From NCBI GenBank assembly GCA_014332815.1, contig JACSZT010000006.1, positions 102,247 through 166,246 on the forward strand: a DNA stretch of 64,000 bases, read 5' to 3'. This DNA is from Weissella confusa (GTDB lineage: Bacteria; Bacillota; Bacilli; Lactobacillales; Lactobacillaceae). Made by a program: the position numbers and the translations under genes. This document shows, one piece after another, positions 8,630-17,743 of this stretch (the first letter of the stretch is position 1; the number at the start of each line of letters is the position of its first letter). The notes beneath the pieces are model-generated. The model saw nothing but the letters and a program-made list of their open reading frames with translations, was not told where the DNA came from and searched no databases.

Positions 8630-9307
8630 ATGGCTAAGTATAAGCGTGCCGTTATTTCTGGGATTGTATTAATTATTGGAATCGTGGCAATTTTTGCCTT
8701 GGTTGGCGGTGGTTCACACAAATCTGAATCTACGCAATCATCCGAAAAGTCTTCAGTAACGAGTCACAAAGATAATAAAACAGTTTCATCAAAGACGACA
8801 GCTAAGTCATCTAGCGAGCCAGTTGCGTTCGATGTCACGAAGGTGCTTAAGGCAAATAAGTTGGCGCCATCTGTTTTGTCAGCGGATGTTAACAATGGGA
8901 CGGCAAAGATTGTGTTGCAAGATGACACAACGCAAGATTTTGATAAGTACACCAACGCATATGCATCTGCAGTTGTAACGGTGGTGAAAGCAGCAGCCAA
9001 GGCTAAGGATGTGCAAAACGTGTACATCGCCCGTCAAGTAAAGTTGCAAGATGGTTTGGAGTACGCGGTCGCTAGTTACTGGACTGGTGATCAAATCAAG
9101 AATGCAGCGTCACTTGGGGATGCCAAGCAAGCGAACATGAAGGATGTTTTGTTGGCATCAAGTCGCTACTACATTGGTGGATCTGTTTGGGCAACGTTCT
9201 CACAACAACAAAAGAACGATTACACGAATCACCAACAAGGTGGTCAACAACAAGATGAAAACCAAGACTTTACCAACTGGGTAACGGCTGGAACGGTTAA
9301 GAAGTAA
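8630..9307 (+). CDS. membrane-anchored extracellular protein, unknown
   Basis: 225 residues. N-terminal anchor (KRAVISGIVLIIGIVAIFAL, residues 5-24) with basic cytoplasmic start MAKYKR. A Ser/Lys/Thr-rich wall linker follows (about 28-65), then a folded extracellular part (about 66-200) with YASAVVTVVKAAAKAKDVQNV and a Gln-rich tail (HQQGGQQQDENQDF). Similar in layout to the protein at 1825-2565 but with no clear sequence kinship. Extended -10 TGATAAAAT and AGAGG precede ATG 8630. Function unknown. Confidence 0.7.
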   Translation: MAKYKRAVISGIVLIIGIVAIFALVGGGSHKSESTQSSEKSSVTSHKDNKTVSSKTTAKSSSEPVAFDVTKVLKANKLAPSVLSADVNNGTAKIVLQDDTTQDFDKYTNAYASAVVTVVKAAAKAKDVQNVYIARQVKLQDGLEYAVASYWTGDQIKNAASLGDAKQANMKDVLLASSRYYIGGSVWATFSQQQKNDYTNHQQGGQQQDENQDFTNWVTAGTVKK

Positions 9308-9312
9308 ACGAA

Positions 9313-9352
9313 AACGGGCAAGCACTGAAATTGTGCTTGCCCGTTATTTTTT
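9313..9352. terminator. bidirectional terminator between convergent genes
   Basis: Perfect 13-bp stem AACGGGCAAGCAC / GTGCTTGCCCGTT, followed by ATTTTTTT on the plus strand and CGTTTT-type tail on the minus strand. It separates the surface protein from the convergent hemolysin-III gene. Confidence 0.9.
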
Positions 9353-10005
9353 TAGAATAGCATGCTAAAGATTGAAATGTACATCAATGTTGCGCCACCC
9401 AGAACAAACAAGTGCCAGTATACGTGGCTCATAGGCAGTTTTGGAATGAGGTAAACGCCAGCACCAAGTGTGTAGGTGATACCACCAGCCAACAATAAGT
9501 TGAAGGCAAATGGGGTTAATGAGGCGTGCAGTGCTGGGAAAGCCAAGATGATTAACCAGCCCATGATGACATAAATCAAGACTGACAGCCATGGCCAGCG
9601 CCCAACGAAGAACAAATCATAAATGATTCCGGCGATGGTCAACAGAAGGATAGTAATCCAAATCGGCCAGCCAACTTTACCTGGTAGGAATAGCCATGTA
9701 TATGGCGTGTAGCTTCCAAGGATGACGAGGTAGATACCAGAGTGATCAAGGAATTGGAAAATCTTTCCGGCTTTGGTGAACACCAAAGCGTGGAAGAGCG
9801 TTGAGGCGAGTAGGAATGTGATGATTGAGATGGCATAAATCCATAGGGCTGCCATGGTGAACCAGTTGAAGTTTGCGTGCATGCTTTCCCAGAGGAGTAG
9901 CGTTGCACCAACGACAGCGGCTAGCACACCCAAACCGTGGGTCACAGCGTTCAACGTTTCATATGTAATTAAGTATTTGCGATTTTCTTTTGTTAGGATT
10001 GGCAT
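9352..10005 (-). CDS. hemolysin III / YqfA family membrane protein
   Basis: 217 residues with seven predicted membrane segments, the PAQR/HlyIII fold. Metal-site motifs of the family are present: ETLNAVTHGLG in helix 1, STLFHA in helix 3, DHSGIYLVILGSYTP, and HVYWHLFVLGG in the last part. The three conserved His plus Asp/Ser are intact. The family has been linked to membrane lipid homeostasis; true haemolysin activity is doubtful. AGGGGGA precedes the start. A strong promoter and an inverted repeat lie immediately upstream (see 10040-10075). Confidence 0.9.
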   Translation of the reverse strand: MPILTKENRKYLITYETLNAVTHGLGVLAAVVGATLLLWESMHANFNWFTMAALWIYAISIITFLLASTLFHALVFTKAGKIFQFLDHSGIYLVILGSYTPYTWLFLPGKVGWPIWITILLLTIAGIIYDLFFVGRWPWLSVLIYVIMGWLIILAFPALHASLTPFAFNLLLAGGITYTLGAGVYLIPKLPMSHVYWHLFVLGGATLMYISIFSMLF

Positions 10006-10039
10006 GCTTAAATCCCCCTGATTTCTAATTGATAAGTAT

Positions 10040-10068
10040 AGTATAACCTTAACATCTAGTGTTGTAAA
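10040..10068 (-). promoter_or_regulatory. promoter of hemolysin-III gene
   Basis: Minus strand: TTTACA (10068-10063), 17-bp spacer, TATACT (10045-10040), 35 nt before the ATG. Confidence 0.75.
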
Positions 10069-10075
10069 CTAGATG
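10053..10075. promoter_or_regulatory. inverted repeat overlapping the hemolysin-III -35 box
   Basis: Perfect 8-bp arms CATCTAGT-N7-ACTAGATG covering the -35 hexamer and half the spacer, the position expected for a repressor operator. Regulator unknown. Confidence 0.5.
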
Positions 10076-10155
10076 AGCTGGATTTACCTGTTCAGGTAGT
10101 GCCGGGACTGGATTTCTTGTATACTGGATAGCAGTGATGAAGGGGAGTGAAAGCT

Positions 10156-10776
10156 ATGATGACAGTTTTGAAGGGCATGATGATTGGGTTTGCATTTATT
10201 GCGCCAATCGGTATGCAAAATTTGTATGTGTTTAACAATGCCATGAATAATCGCCTCCGTCGGGCTTTTCTGTATGTCTTGTTCGTTTGGCTAGCCGATG
10301 CTGCCTTTTCAATGGCGGCGTTCTTTGGGATGGGCGCACTGATCAGTTCGCATGAAATGTTGAAGCTGATTGTCATGCTACTCGGTGGCTTGCTGGTTAT
10401 TTGGATTGGGTATGGCATTCTACGTGGTGCTAACTCAGTGCAATTGAACACGCAGCAAAATGCCATGACGATGAAAAAGGCGATGCTAACGGCGGTGATT
10501 GTGTCATGGGCCAATCCGCAAGCGCTAATCGATGGCTCGCTAATGCTTGGAGCATTGCGCGGGACACTGGCTGACAACCAAGTTTGGCCATTCATCATCG
10601 GTGTTATTACTGCCAGCTTCATTTGGTTCAATGGTATTACAATCACCATGAATTTGCTGAAAGAACGCTTGCCTAAGCGTGCGCTGGTCTGGGTGAACAT
10701 CGTTTCCGCTTTCATTGTTATCGGGTACGGTTTGTACCTATTATATGAGGCAGCGGGGATGTTGTTCTTCCACTAA
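10156..10776 (+). CDS. LysE/ArgO-type amino-acid exporter
   Basis: 206 residues from ATG 10156 (GAAGGGGAG 9 nt upstream; the GTG at 10147 sits on the ribosome site itself). Six hydrophobic segments. The LysE family signature is seen as FIAPIGMQNLYVFNNAM near residues 15-31 and WANPQALIDGSLMLGAL near 119-135. Family members export basic amino acids (lysine, arginine) from the cytoplasm. The usual partner LysG/ArgP-type regulator is not adjacent. A TTCG-loop terminator follows. Confidence 0.88.
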   Translation: MMTVLKGMMIGFAFIAPIGMQNLYVFNNAMNNRLRRAFLYVLFVWLADAAFSMAAFFGMGALISSHEMLKLIVMLLGGLLVIWIGYGILRGANSVQLNTQQNAMTMKKAMLTAVIVSWANPQALIDGSLMLGALRGTLADNQVWPFIIGVITASFIWFNGITITMNLLKERLPKRALVWVNIVSAFIVIGYGLYLLYEAAGMLFFH

Positions 10777-10800
10777 ATCTGATATACTGGACTTAACGAT

Positions 10801-10828
10801 AAAGGGACGCTTCGGCGTCTCTTTATCT
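10801..10828 (+). terminator. terminator after lysE-type gene
   Basis: AAAGGGACGC-TTCG-GCGTCTCTTT hairpin with one G-U pair; T-tract short. Confidence 0.65.
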
Positions 10829-10880
10829 GTTTTATGGGGATATGGATACGGTGTTAATAGTCAACGAGGAGGAGACGAAA

Positions 10881-11189
10881 ATGACCGAAACAAAGACAGA
10901 GCGTTACGTGACGTACGCGGCGTTTGATGATTTTAAGAAGCATGATTTCCAAGAGGTACGGGACGATATCAAGGATATCCGAACTGAGTTAAAGGGGATT
11001 CACTCTGAAATGAACGACATTCGCATGGATTTATCGGATTTTAAGGGCGAGATGAGGGGAGAATTGAAGTCACTAAATGTCCGTATTGATCAAATCTTTG
11101 AGTCACTGAAGTTCTATAAGATGATGATTGTTGTTTTATTTCTTACGCCCTTGGTTGATCGCATGATATCGTTCTTCTTTGAACACTAG
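10881..11189 (+). CDS. small coiled-coil protein with C-terminal membrane anchor
   Basis: 102 residues from ATG 10881 (AGGAGG at 10867-10872). Residues about 15-75 are a continuous heptad-rich helix (DDIKDIRTELKGIHSEMNDI and onward). A hydrophobic tail KMMIVVLFLTPLVDRMISFFF follows, so it is a tail-anchored protein with the coil in the cytoplasm. This layout occurs in phage and chromosomal BDR-like or DUF-type proteins; no family can be assigned. It sits alone between the lysE-type gene and the valS leader. Confidence 0.65.
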   Translation: MTETKTERYVTYAAFDDFKKHDFQEVRDDIKDIRTELKGIHSEMNDIRMDLSDFKGEMRGELKSLNVRIDQIFESLKFYKMMIVVLFLTPLVDRMISFFFEH

Positions 11190-11243
11190 TCTTTCACCTT
11201 GATTTTCAAAGCAAATAACCGTACAATTACGTTTATAGCAATG

Positions 11244-11476
11244 CACTAAAAAGTAAGTCAATGAGGATTGTGCAGCGAGTGCGCGGTTGGTGAAAAGCGC
11301 ATCAAAATTCTTGACTGAAGGTAGTTAGTGGGCCTTGCCGGTGAAATTGTAGTAGTCGGTAACGTGAGAAACGCGTTAAGTTCTAACGAGATAGCGGGAG
11401 AAGTCCCGTTAAATCAGGTGGTACCGCGATTAAGTCGCCCTGATCATACAGTTATTGTATGGTCAGGGCGTTTTTT
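11244..11476 (+). promoter_or_regulatory. T-box riboswitch of valS
   Basis: Tandem tRNA-sensing leader. Stem I base CACTAA (11244-11249)/TTAGTG (11325-11330). The specifier bulge has the AGTA...GAA loop-E pattern and specifier codon GTA (11321-11323, Val). The upper stem is GTCAA/TTGAC, with an apical part around GAGTGCGCGG-TTGGTGAAA. The T-box AGGTGGTACCGCG lies at 11416-11428; its TGGT pairs with ACCA-type tRNA ends. The terminator alternative CGCCCTGATCATAC / GTATGGTCAGGGCG plus TTTTTT ends at 11476. Uncharged tRNA-Val stabilises the antiterminator and allows valS transcription. Confidence 0.95.
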
Positions 11477-11530
11477 ATTGCTCGCCATATCGTTACACAA
11501 ATAGAGATTATGTTATAAGGAGAATTTCAC

Positions 11531-14194
11531 ATGCGCGAAATTGATATGCCTGGAAAGTATGACGCGTCAGCTGTTGAAGCTGGCCGTTACGATAAGTGGG
11601 TACAAGAAAACCGCTTTAAGCCATCAGGAAACGATAAGGCTCGTCCTTACTCAATCGTTATTCCACCACCAAACGTTACGGGTAAGTTGCACTTGGGACA
11701 CGCTTGGGACACGACGTTGCAAGATATGATTATCCGTCAAAAGCGTATGCAAGGATTTGACACGTTGTGGTTGCCAGGAATGGACCACGCCGGAATCGCT
11801 ACACAAGCTAAGGTTGAACAACGTTTGGCTGAACAAGGCATTTCACGTTACGACTTGGGTCGCGAAAAGTTCGTTGACCAAGTTTGGGACTGGAAGAACG
11901 AATACGCTGCTACCATCAAGTCACAATGGGGTAAGATGGGACTTTCTTTGGACTACTCACGTGAGCGTTTCACGTTGGACGAAGGATTGTCAGAAGCCGT
12001 TCGCAAGGTCTTTGTGACGTTGTACGAAAAGGGCTTGATCTACCGTGGTGAGTACATCATCAACTGGGATCCTAAGGCTCGTACGGCTTTGTCAGATATC
12101 GAAGTTATCCACCAAGACGATGAAGGTGCTTTCTACCACGTTAAGTACCCATTCGTTGAAGAAGGTGTCACTTACGATGGTAAGGACTACATTGAAATTG
12201 CAACGACGCGTCCTGAAACGATGTTTGGTGACGTTGCTGTTGCTGTTCACCCATCAGACGAACGCTACAAGGATTTGGTTGGTAAGATGGTTCGCGTACC
12301 ACTTGTTGGTCGCGAGATTCCTATTATCGCCGACGAATACGTTGACCCAGAGTTTGGTTCAGGAATGGTTAAGATTACACCAGCCCACGACCCTAACGAC
12401 TTTGGTGTTGGTAACCGCCACAACTTGGAGCGTATCAACACAATGAACGAAGATGCATCAATGAACGAGCGTGCCGGCAAGTATGTTGGTATGGATCGCT
12501 TTGATGCACGTAAGGCCATTGTTGATGACTTGCAAGCTGAAGGTTGGATGCTTGAGATTGAGCCAATCGTTCACTCAGTTGGTCACTCAGAGCGTACTGG
12601 TGTGCCAGTTGAGTCACGTTTGTCAACGCAATGGTTCGTTAAGATGAAGCCATTGGCTGAGCAAGCTTTGGACATGCAAAAGTCAGACGACCGCGTTGAC
12701 TTCTACCCACCACGTTTCGAAGATACCTTCACGCGTTGGATGGACAACATCCACGACTGGGTTATCTCACGTCAACTATGGTGGGGACACCAAATCCCAG
12801 CTTGGTACCACAAGCAAACGGGTGAGATGTACGTTGGTATGGAAGCACCTGAAGATATCGAAAACTGGGAGCAAGACTCTGACGTTTTGGATACGTGGTT
12901 CTCATCAGCTTTGTGGCCATTCTCAACGATGGGCTGGCCTGATGAAGACGCTGAAGACTTCAAGCGTTACTTCCCAACAAACACGTTGGTTACGGGATAC
13001 GACATCATCTTCTTCTGGGTTGCTCGTATGATGTTCCAATCAAAGGAATTCACGGGTCGTCGTCCATTTAAGAACGTTTTGATTCACGGCTTGATTCGTG
13101 ACGAACAAGGACGCAAGATGTCAAAGTCATTGGGTAACGGAATTGACCCAATGGATGTCATCGAGAAGTACGGTGCCGATGCATTGCGCTGGTTCTTGGC
13201 AACTGGTTCAACGCCAGGTTTGGACGTTCGTTTCTCATACACGAAGATGGACTCAGCTTGGAACTTCATCAACAAGATTTGGAACGCTTCACGTTACGTT
13301 ATCATGAACTTGGATGACGAAACGAAGGCCGAATTGCCTGCTGACTTGTCAGTTTTGACGTTGGCCGACAAGTGGATTTTGTCACGTTTGAACGAGACAA
13401 TTGCTTCAGTAACGAAGAACTTTGATAAGTTCGAGTTCGGTGAAGCTGGACGTTCATTGTACAACTTCATCTGGAACGACTTCGCCGACTGGTACATCGA
13501 GATGACCAAGGAAACGTTGAACGGAAATGATGAGGCTGCTAAGAAGAACGTGCAAGCAGTTTTGGCATACGTTTTGGACAACACATTGCGTTTGCTACAC
13601 CCAATCATGCCATTCGTAACGGAAGCTATCTGGCAAGAGATGCCACATGACGGTGAGTCAATCGTGGTTGCTGCTTACCCAGAAGTGAAGGCTGAATTGG
13701 ACAACCCAACGGCTGAAGCTGACTTCCAAAGCTTGACTGACTTGATCAAGGCCGTTCGTACCATCCGTACGGAAGCTAACGCACCAATGTCAACCGAAAT
13801 CGACGTTTTGATCAAGACATCAGATGAGAACTTGGCCCGCATCTTTGATGAAAACTCAGACTACATCAACCGCTTTGTAAAGCCAAAGTCACTTGAAATT
13901 TCTGCTGATGTAGCTGCACCAAAGTTGGCTATGACGCAAATTATTTCTGGTGCTGAAGTCTACGTGCCGTTGGAAGAGTTGATTGATTTGGACGAAGAAA
14001 TCGCCCGTTTGCAAGGTGACTTGAAGAAGTTTGCTGGTGAAGTTAAGCGCGCTGAAGGTAAGTTGGGTAACGAGAAGTTCGTGAACAACGCCCCTGAAGC
14101 TGTTGTTGCGGAAGAACGCGAGAAGTTGGCTGACTGGCAAGCTAAGTTGGCAGCGACTGAATCACGTTTGGAAGAGTTGAAGTCAGCTAAGTAA
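11531..14194 (+). CDS. valS: valyl-tRNA synthetase
   Basis: 887 residues, full length class I synthetase charging tRNA-Val. HIGH-type motif HLGH at 54-57 after PPPNVTGKL, and KMSKS at 529-533 ([11 protein letters not shown]). The editing domain begins near residue 190 and contains [17 protein letters not shown]. An anticodon-binding helical domain follows, then a C-terminal coiled coil ([20 protein letters not shown]). AAGGAG at ideal spacing fixes ATG 11531. Expression is controlled by the T-box leader upstream. Confidence 0.99.
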   Translation: MREIDMPGKYDASAVEAGRYDKWVQENRFKPSGNDKARPYSIVIPPPNVTGKLHLGHAWDTTLQDMIIRQKRMQGFDTLWLPGMDHAGIATQAKVEQRLAEQGISRYDLGREKFVDQVWDWKNEYAATIKSQWGKMGLSLDYSRERFTLDEGLSEAVRKVFVTLYEKGLIYRGEYIINWDPKARTALSDIEVIHQDDEGAFYHVKYPFVEEGVTYDGKDYIEIATTRPETMFGDVAVAVHPSDERYKDLVGKMVRVPLVGREIPIIADEYVDPEFGSGMVKITPAHDPNDFGVGNRHNLERINTMNEDASMNERAGKYVGMDRFDARKAIVDDLQAEGWMLEIEPIVHSVGHSERTGVPVESRLSTQWFVKMKPLAEQALDMQKSDDRVDFYPPRFEDTFTRWMDNIHDWVISRQLWWGHQIPAWYHKQTGEMYVGMEAPEDIENWEQDSDVLDTWFSSALWPFSTMGWPDEDAEDFKRYFPTNTLVTGYDIIFFWVARMMFQSKEFTGRRPFKNVLIHGLIRDEQGRKMSKSLGNGIDPMDVIEKYGADALRWFLATGSTPGLDVRFSYTKMDSAWNFINKIWNASRYVIMNLDDETKAELPADLSVLTLADKWILSRLNETIASVTKNFDKFEFGEAGRSLYNFIWNDFADWYIEMTKETLNGNDEAAKKNVQAVLAYVLDNTLRLLHPIMPFVTEAIWQEMPHDGESIVVAAYPEVKAELDNPTAEADFQSLTDLIKAVRTIRTEANAPMSTEIDVLIKTSDENLARIFDENSDYINRFVKPKSLEISADVAAPKLAMTQIISGAEVYVPLEELIDLDEEIARLQGDLKKFAGEVKRAEGKLGNEKFVNNAPEAVVAEEREKLADWQAKLAATESRLEELKSAK

Positions 14195-14210
14195 TCAGAT
14201 TGTTACGTCT

Positions 14211-14235
14211 AAAGGCTTGCAGGATGCGAGTTTTT
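14211..14235 (+). terminator. weak terminator after valS
   Basis: CTTGCA-GGA-TGCGAG stem followed by TTTTT. Short; the stronger hairpin at 14309 may be the main stop. Confidence 0.45.
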
Positions 14236-14308
14236 GGAGTAATATCTTATATATTGTTAATAACGAATTTAAGCTGTTCGTCGTTACAATGCTAGTTAAA
14301 TTACACCT

Positions 14309-14350
14309 GTAAAGGCGCTGTCTATTTCGATAGATGGCGCCTTTACTTTT
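14309..14350 (+). terminator. strong terminator between valS and folC
   Basis: GTAAAGGCGC...GCGCCTTTAC stem with inner TGTCTAT/ATAGATG and a TTCG loop, followed by TTTTT. The 14236-14308 stretch before it holds no gene. Confidence 0.85.
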
Positions 14351-14423
14351 TGCCTAAAAAATGCACCAGAAAAATGCCGGTGTGATACGATATTGCTAAT
14401 GAAAAACGGAAGAAGGCGACATC

Positions 14424-15737
14424 ATGATTGAACTGAACACAGCAGCGGACGCGATTGCGTATATTCATGGTCGACACAAGTGGAAGAAGACCCCTAGTTT
14501 TGATCGCATTAATGCTTTATTAGACCGTTTGGGTCACCCAGAACGTGCGTCTAAGTATGTGCATGTGACGGGGACGAATGGTAAAGGATCGACTAGCAAG
14601 ATGATTGCGCAATTATTGCGTGCGGCTGGCTTGACGGTGGGGATGTTCACGTCGCCATTTATTTTGCAATTCAATGAACGTGTACAAGGGAATGACGGTA
14701 ATATTCCGGATGATATTTTGTTGGATATTATGCGTCGCATCGCACCAATCACTGAAGTGCTAGACGAAGAGTTGCCTCAGGGTGGTCCGACCGAGTTTGA
14801 GACGTTGACAGCGATGATGTTTGTGTATTTTGCTGAGCACCCTGTTGATGTCGTTGTATTGGAAGTCGGTATCGGTGGTACCTGGGATACGACTGAAGTG
14901 ATTCCAGATAAGTTGGTATCGGTTATCACGACAGTTGGCTTAGATCACATGCAAGTGTTAGGAAACACGCTTGCTGAGATTGCGACGCAAAAGTCGGGCA
15001 TCATTGCGCGTCAACGTCCGGTTGTGACTGGCCGATTGCCTGAAGAAGCCCAACAAGTTGTGACAAACGTGGCCAATGCTCTGGGTGCGCCGCTGTATCG
15101 CTTGGGGGATGAGTTTGAAGCCGAGATGTTGCCAAGCCAAACAAGTTGGGGTGAGACCTTCGACTTCGCGGGTGTTCACGAGTTTAAGGATGTTTTTGTG
15201 GATTTGATGGGTAATTATCAAATTGATAATGCCGGGGTTGCCCTTGAAGCAGCAAGTTTAGTGGTCGATGAATTGGGTGTGCCACTGACAGCTGAAATGG
15301 TAGCAAAGGCCTTGCAAACAGTGACGTGGCCGGTACGGTTTGAACGTGTTTCAGAGCAACCGTTGACCGTCTTGGATGGCGCCCACAATCAACACGGGGT
15401 TGATGCATTGGCTGAAACGTTACGGACGCGTTTTGCGGATAAGCAGATTCACGTCATTTTCGGTGCATTGGCCGATAAGAACTATTCAGCAATGTTACAT
15501 ACGTTGGCAGATTTACCCAATGTTGATTTGCACGTCACGCACTTCCAAAATCCGGGTGCTCGCGTCGCACTTGATCCAACGGAAGCAGCACGCCAAGTGA
15601 CGGGGCATGATGTCACGGTTCATGAATCTTGGCGAGAAGCTTATCGCACAATCGCTGATGCAATGGGTCCTGATGATATGATTTTGTTCACAGGTTCGTT
15701 ATATTTTGTTTCAGAAGTGCGCATGGGTTGGGCTTAG
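14424..15737 (+). CDS. folC: folylpolyglutamate synthase / dihydrofolate synthase
   Basis: 437 residues. Mur-ligase-like enzyme adding glutamate to dihydropteroate and reduced folates in the cytoplasm. P-loop TGTNGKGST at 49-57; the TSPFILQFNERVQ segment and VLEVGIGGTWDTTEV (the family GLGGRLDATN counterpart) are present. Mid-domain THITTVGLDHMQVLGNT-type motif appears as TTVGLDHMQVLG. C-terminal ligase domain contains VLDGAHNQHGVDAL. ATG 14424 follows GAAGGCG. The next gene begins 59 nt downstream with its own ribosome site; no terminator in between. Confidence 0.96.
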   Translation: MIELNTAADAIAYIHGRHKWKKTPSFDRINALLDRLGHPERASKYVHVTGTNGKGSTSKMIAQLLRAAGLTVGMFTSPFILQFNERVQGNDGNIPDDILLDIMRRIAPITEVLDEELPQGGPTEFETLTAMMFVYFAEHPVDVVVLEVGIGGTWDTTEVIPDKLVSVITTVGLDHMQVLGNTLAEIATQKSGIIARQRPVVTGRLPEEAQQVVTNVANALGAPLYRLGDEFEAEMLPSQTSWGETFDFAGVHEFKDVFVDLMGNYQIDNAGVALEAASLVVDELGVPLTAEMVAKALQTVTWPVRFERVSEQPLTVLDGAHNQHGVDALAETLRTRFADKQIHVIFGALADKNYSAMLHTLADLPNVDLHVTHFQNPGARVALDPTEAARQVTGHDVTVHESWREAYRTIADAMGPDDMILFTGSLYFVSEVRMGWA

Positions 15738-15796
15738 TTTTTGTAAGCGGGTTTGGTATACTTAGCCTAATAAAACTAGTTAAAGAGGGTATTGCG

Positions 15797-17728
15797 ATGA
15801 ACTTTTTCGTAAACGAGGGCCTCGCTGCGCAAGGTTCAGGAATTGAACACGCACAGGTACAACGTGGTAAGTTGTTCCGTAAGAATGGACAATCATTCAA
15901 AATTGTCACGCGTGTGTTTAATCCAAATGGGCACCGAGACTTGCTAGCGTGGGGATTGAACGATGCTGAAGTAATCAATATGTATGATTACTACGCACAT
16001 ACTGAATATGTGCCGGATCGCATTTTGACGGCGCAAGATGTTGAGTGGGGCGGCCGTCCGGTGGCGATTGTTGAACAATTGCCTGATACCCCAGACACAT
16101 ACATGGCCTATGAGGATGAAAACCGTACCCGTTTCTTGGGTCGAATTCACGTCGATTTGCAACACGAATCACGTGTCACGATGGTTGAAGTATTCGAACA
16201 CTTTGGTAACTTGTTCCGCGTCGATTCATATGACTCACGTGGCTTCATTTCACGTCAGCAATACATCGACCCAGATGGTACGCCAAATACCAACGTCTTT
16301 GTTGATCGCAAGGGTCGCCCTGTGATTGAAGAATATCTTCGTCGCAAGGCGCCTCGTGGTTCAGAAACGCTGGTCATGAACCGTAAGCATATCGATAGCC
16401 AAAACCAATTGGCTGAGAACGCACAAATGTCAGGGCAAGAATTTGAAGCCAAGCCATTTGAAGCGCCACAATTTGTAAACTATGTGTCAGGATATCGTTT
16501 GATTAAGCCAAATGGCATGACGTATATCTTTGATTCATTTGATGAATTGACGGCTGAGTTCGTTAACGATTTGAATAACGACTTCTTCTCAGAGGATGCG
16601 CCAAACATCTTCATCATGGACCGTACGACGGCTGCCGATGAAGGCTTGTTGAAGTTGGGTCGGCCTGCATACATTGGCTTCCACTTGCACAATTTGCATG
16701 CCTCAGACACGCGTGATGTCATGACGACTGATGAGAACAATAATTACGAGTTCGACTTCATGCACATCAATGATTACCAAGCGGTTATTTCAGCGATGCC
16801 ACGTCAAACGGCGGACGTTGTGGCGCGTTACGCACCAAAGGCAACGCCATTCACGATTCCAGTTGGTGTGGTACCAGCTGAAATTCGTGAAGCTGACCGT
16901 GTGCCAATGGCTGACCGTCAACCAAATTCAGTGTTGATGATTGTTCGTCGCGCACCAGACAAGCGCCCAGCCGCGGTTGCTGAAGCGTTGATGATTGCTA
17001 ACCAAAAGCAACCTGGTTTGAATGCACACTTGGATGTCTACGGTTACTTCGATAACACGGGTAACAACAAGACGAATAAGGACTTGTTGCGTTTGTTCGA
17101 TAAGTACGGACTAGAAAAGCCAACCATGTACGATGAAAAGGGCGCCGAAACGACGGATTTGAATCAAGTGCGTCGTTTGGAATCACCGGTTGTAACGTTG
17201 CATGATTATGTGACTGACCGTGATGAGTTGTACGCTATTCACCGTTCACACCAAGTTTATGGATTGGCTTCAATGATGGAAGGGTTCAACATTTCAATGA
17301 TGGAAGCCATGGCAAACGGTATGCCTGGTGTTTCAACGAACGTGAACTACGGACCAAACGATTTGATTATCGATGGCGAGAACGGTTACCTAACAAAGTG
17401 GGCACCTGAGGGTCAAGAAGACCAATTCGTAACGGAAATGGCCGACCGCTTCCTTGAGTTATTTAATGATCCTGAAAAGTTGCAAGCTTTCTCTGATGCT
17501 GCATACGACCACAGTGACCGTTACTACGAAGAAGCTGTTTGGCAAGCATGGCAAGGTTTGCTAGCTGATGCTGATAAGCGTTGGCCAGCCATGGCTGAAC
17601 AAGCACATTCCCTTTCTAATGTTGGTGTTGGTCTTGGTGGAACGACGATGACAGCCTACACACTTGGTAATCGCAGTGATGAAGTGACGATTAACGGCAT
17701 TTCAGGCGACAAGTACTTGGCAGATTAA
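15797..17728 (+). CDS. TarM/GtfA-like glycosyltransferase (GT4) with N-terminal extended beta-sheet domain
   Basis: 643 residues from ATG 15797 (AAAGAGGG upstream; the frame remains open further upstream but without a ribosome site). Residues 1 to about 280 form the beta-rich extension known as DUF1975/EBD in TarM and GtfA. The rest is a GT-B fold. The catalytic E-x7-E is seen in EGFNISMMEAM (nucleotides about 17280-17312), followed by STNVNYGPNDLI, the donor-binding loop. Relatives attach glucose or GlcNAc to poly(glycerol-phosphate) teichoic acid or to serine-rich surface proteins. The adjacent gene encodes a second, free EBD. Substrate cannot be chosen from sequence. Confidence 0.85.
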   Translation: MNFFVNEGLAAQGSGIEHAQVQRGKLFRKNGQSFKIVTRVFNPNGHRDLLAWGLNDAEVINMYDYYAHTEYVPDRILTAQDVEWGGRPVAIVEQLPDTPDTYMAYEDENRTRFLGRIHVDLQHESRVTMVEVFEHFGNLFRVDSYDSRGFISRQQYIDPDGTPNTNVFVDRKGRPVIEEYLRRKAPRGSETLVMNRKHIDSQNQLAENAQMSGQEFEAKPFEAPQFVNYVSGYRLIKPNGMTYIFDSFDELTAEFVNDLNNDFFSEDAPNIFIMDRTTAADEGLLKLGRPAYIGFHLHNLHASDTRDVMTTDENNNYEFDFMHINDYQAVISAMPRQTADVVARYAPKATPFTIPVGVVPAEIREADRVPMADRQPNSVLMIVRRAPDKRPAAVAEALMIANQKQPGLNAHLDVYGYFDNTGNNKTNKDLLRLFDKYGLEKPTMYDEKGAETTDLNQVRRLESPVVTLHDYVTDRDELYAIHRSHQVYGLASMMEGFNISMMEAMANGMPGVSTNVNYGPNDLIIDGENGYLTKWAPEGQEDQFVTEMADRFLELFNDPEKLQAFSDAAYDHSDRYYEEAVWQAWQGLLADADKRWPAMAEQAHSLSNVGVGLGGTTMTAYTLGNRSDEVTINGISGDKYLAD

Positions 17729-17743
17729 TAAGGAGTGAAACTC

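Noticed and set aside
10092..10715. 207-codon minus-strand frame opposite the LysE-type gene
   Set aside because: It mirrors membrane-protein codons, lacks a ribosome site, and conflicts with the lysE frame and the hemolysin-III promoter.
15728..15796. Upstream start for the glycosyltransferase overlapping folC
   Set aside because: No ribosome site for that start; AAAGAGGG sits correctly before ATG 15797 and the extra residues are unlike the family.
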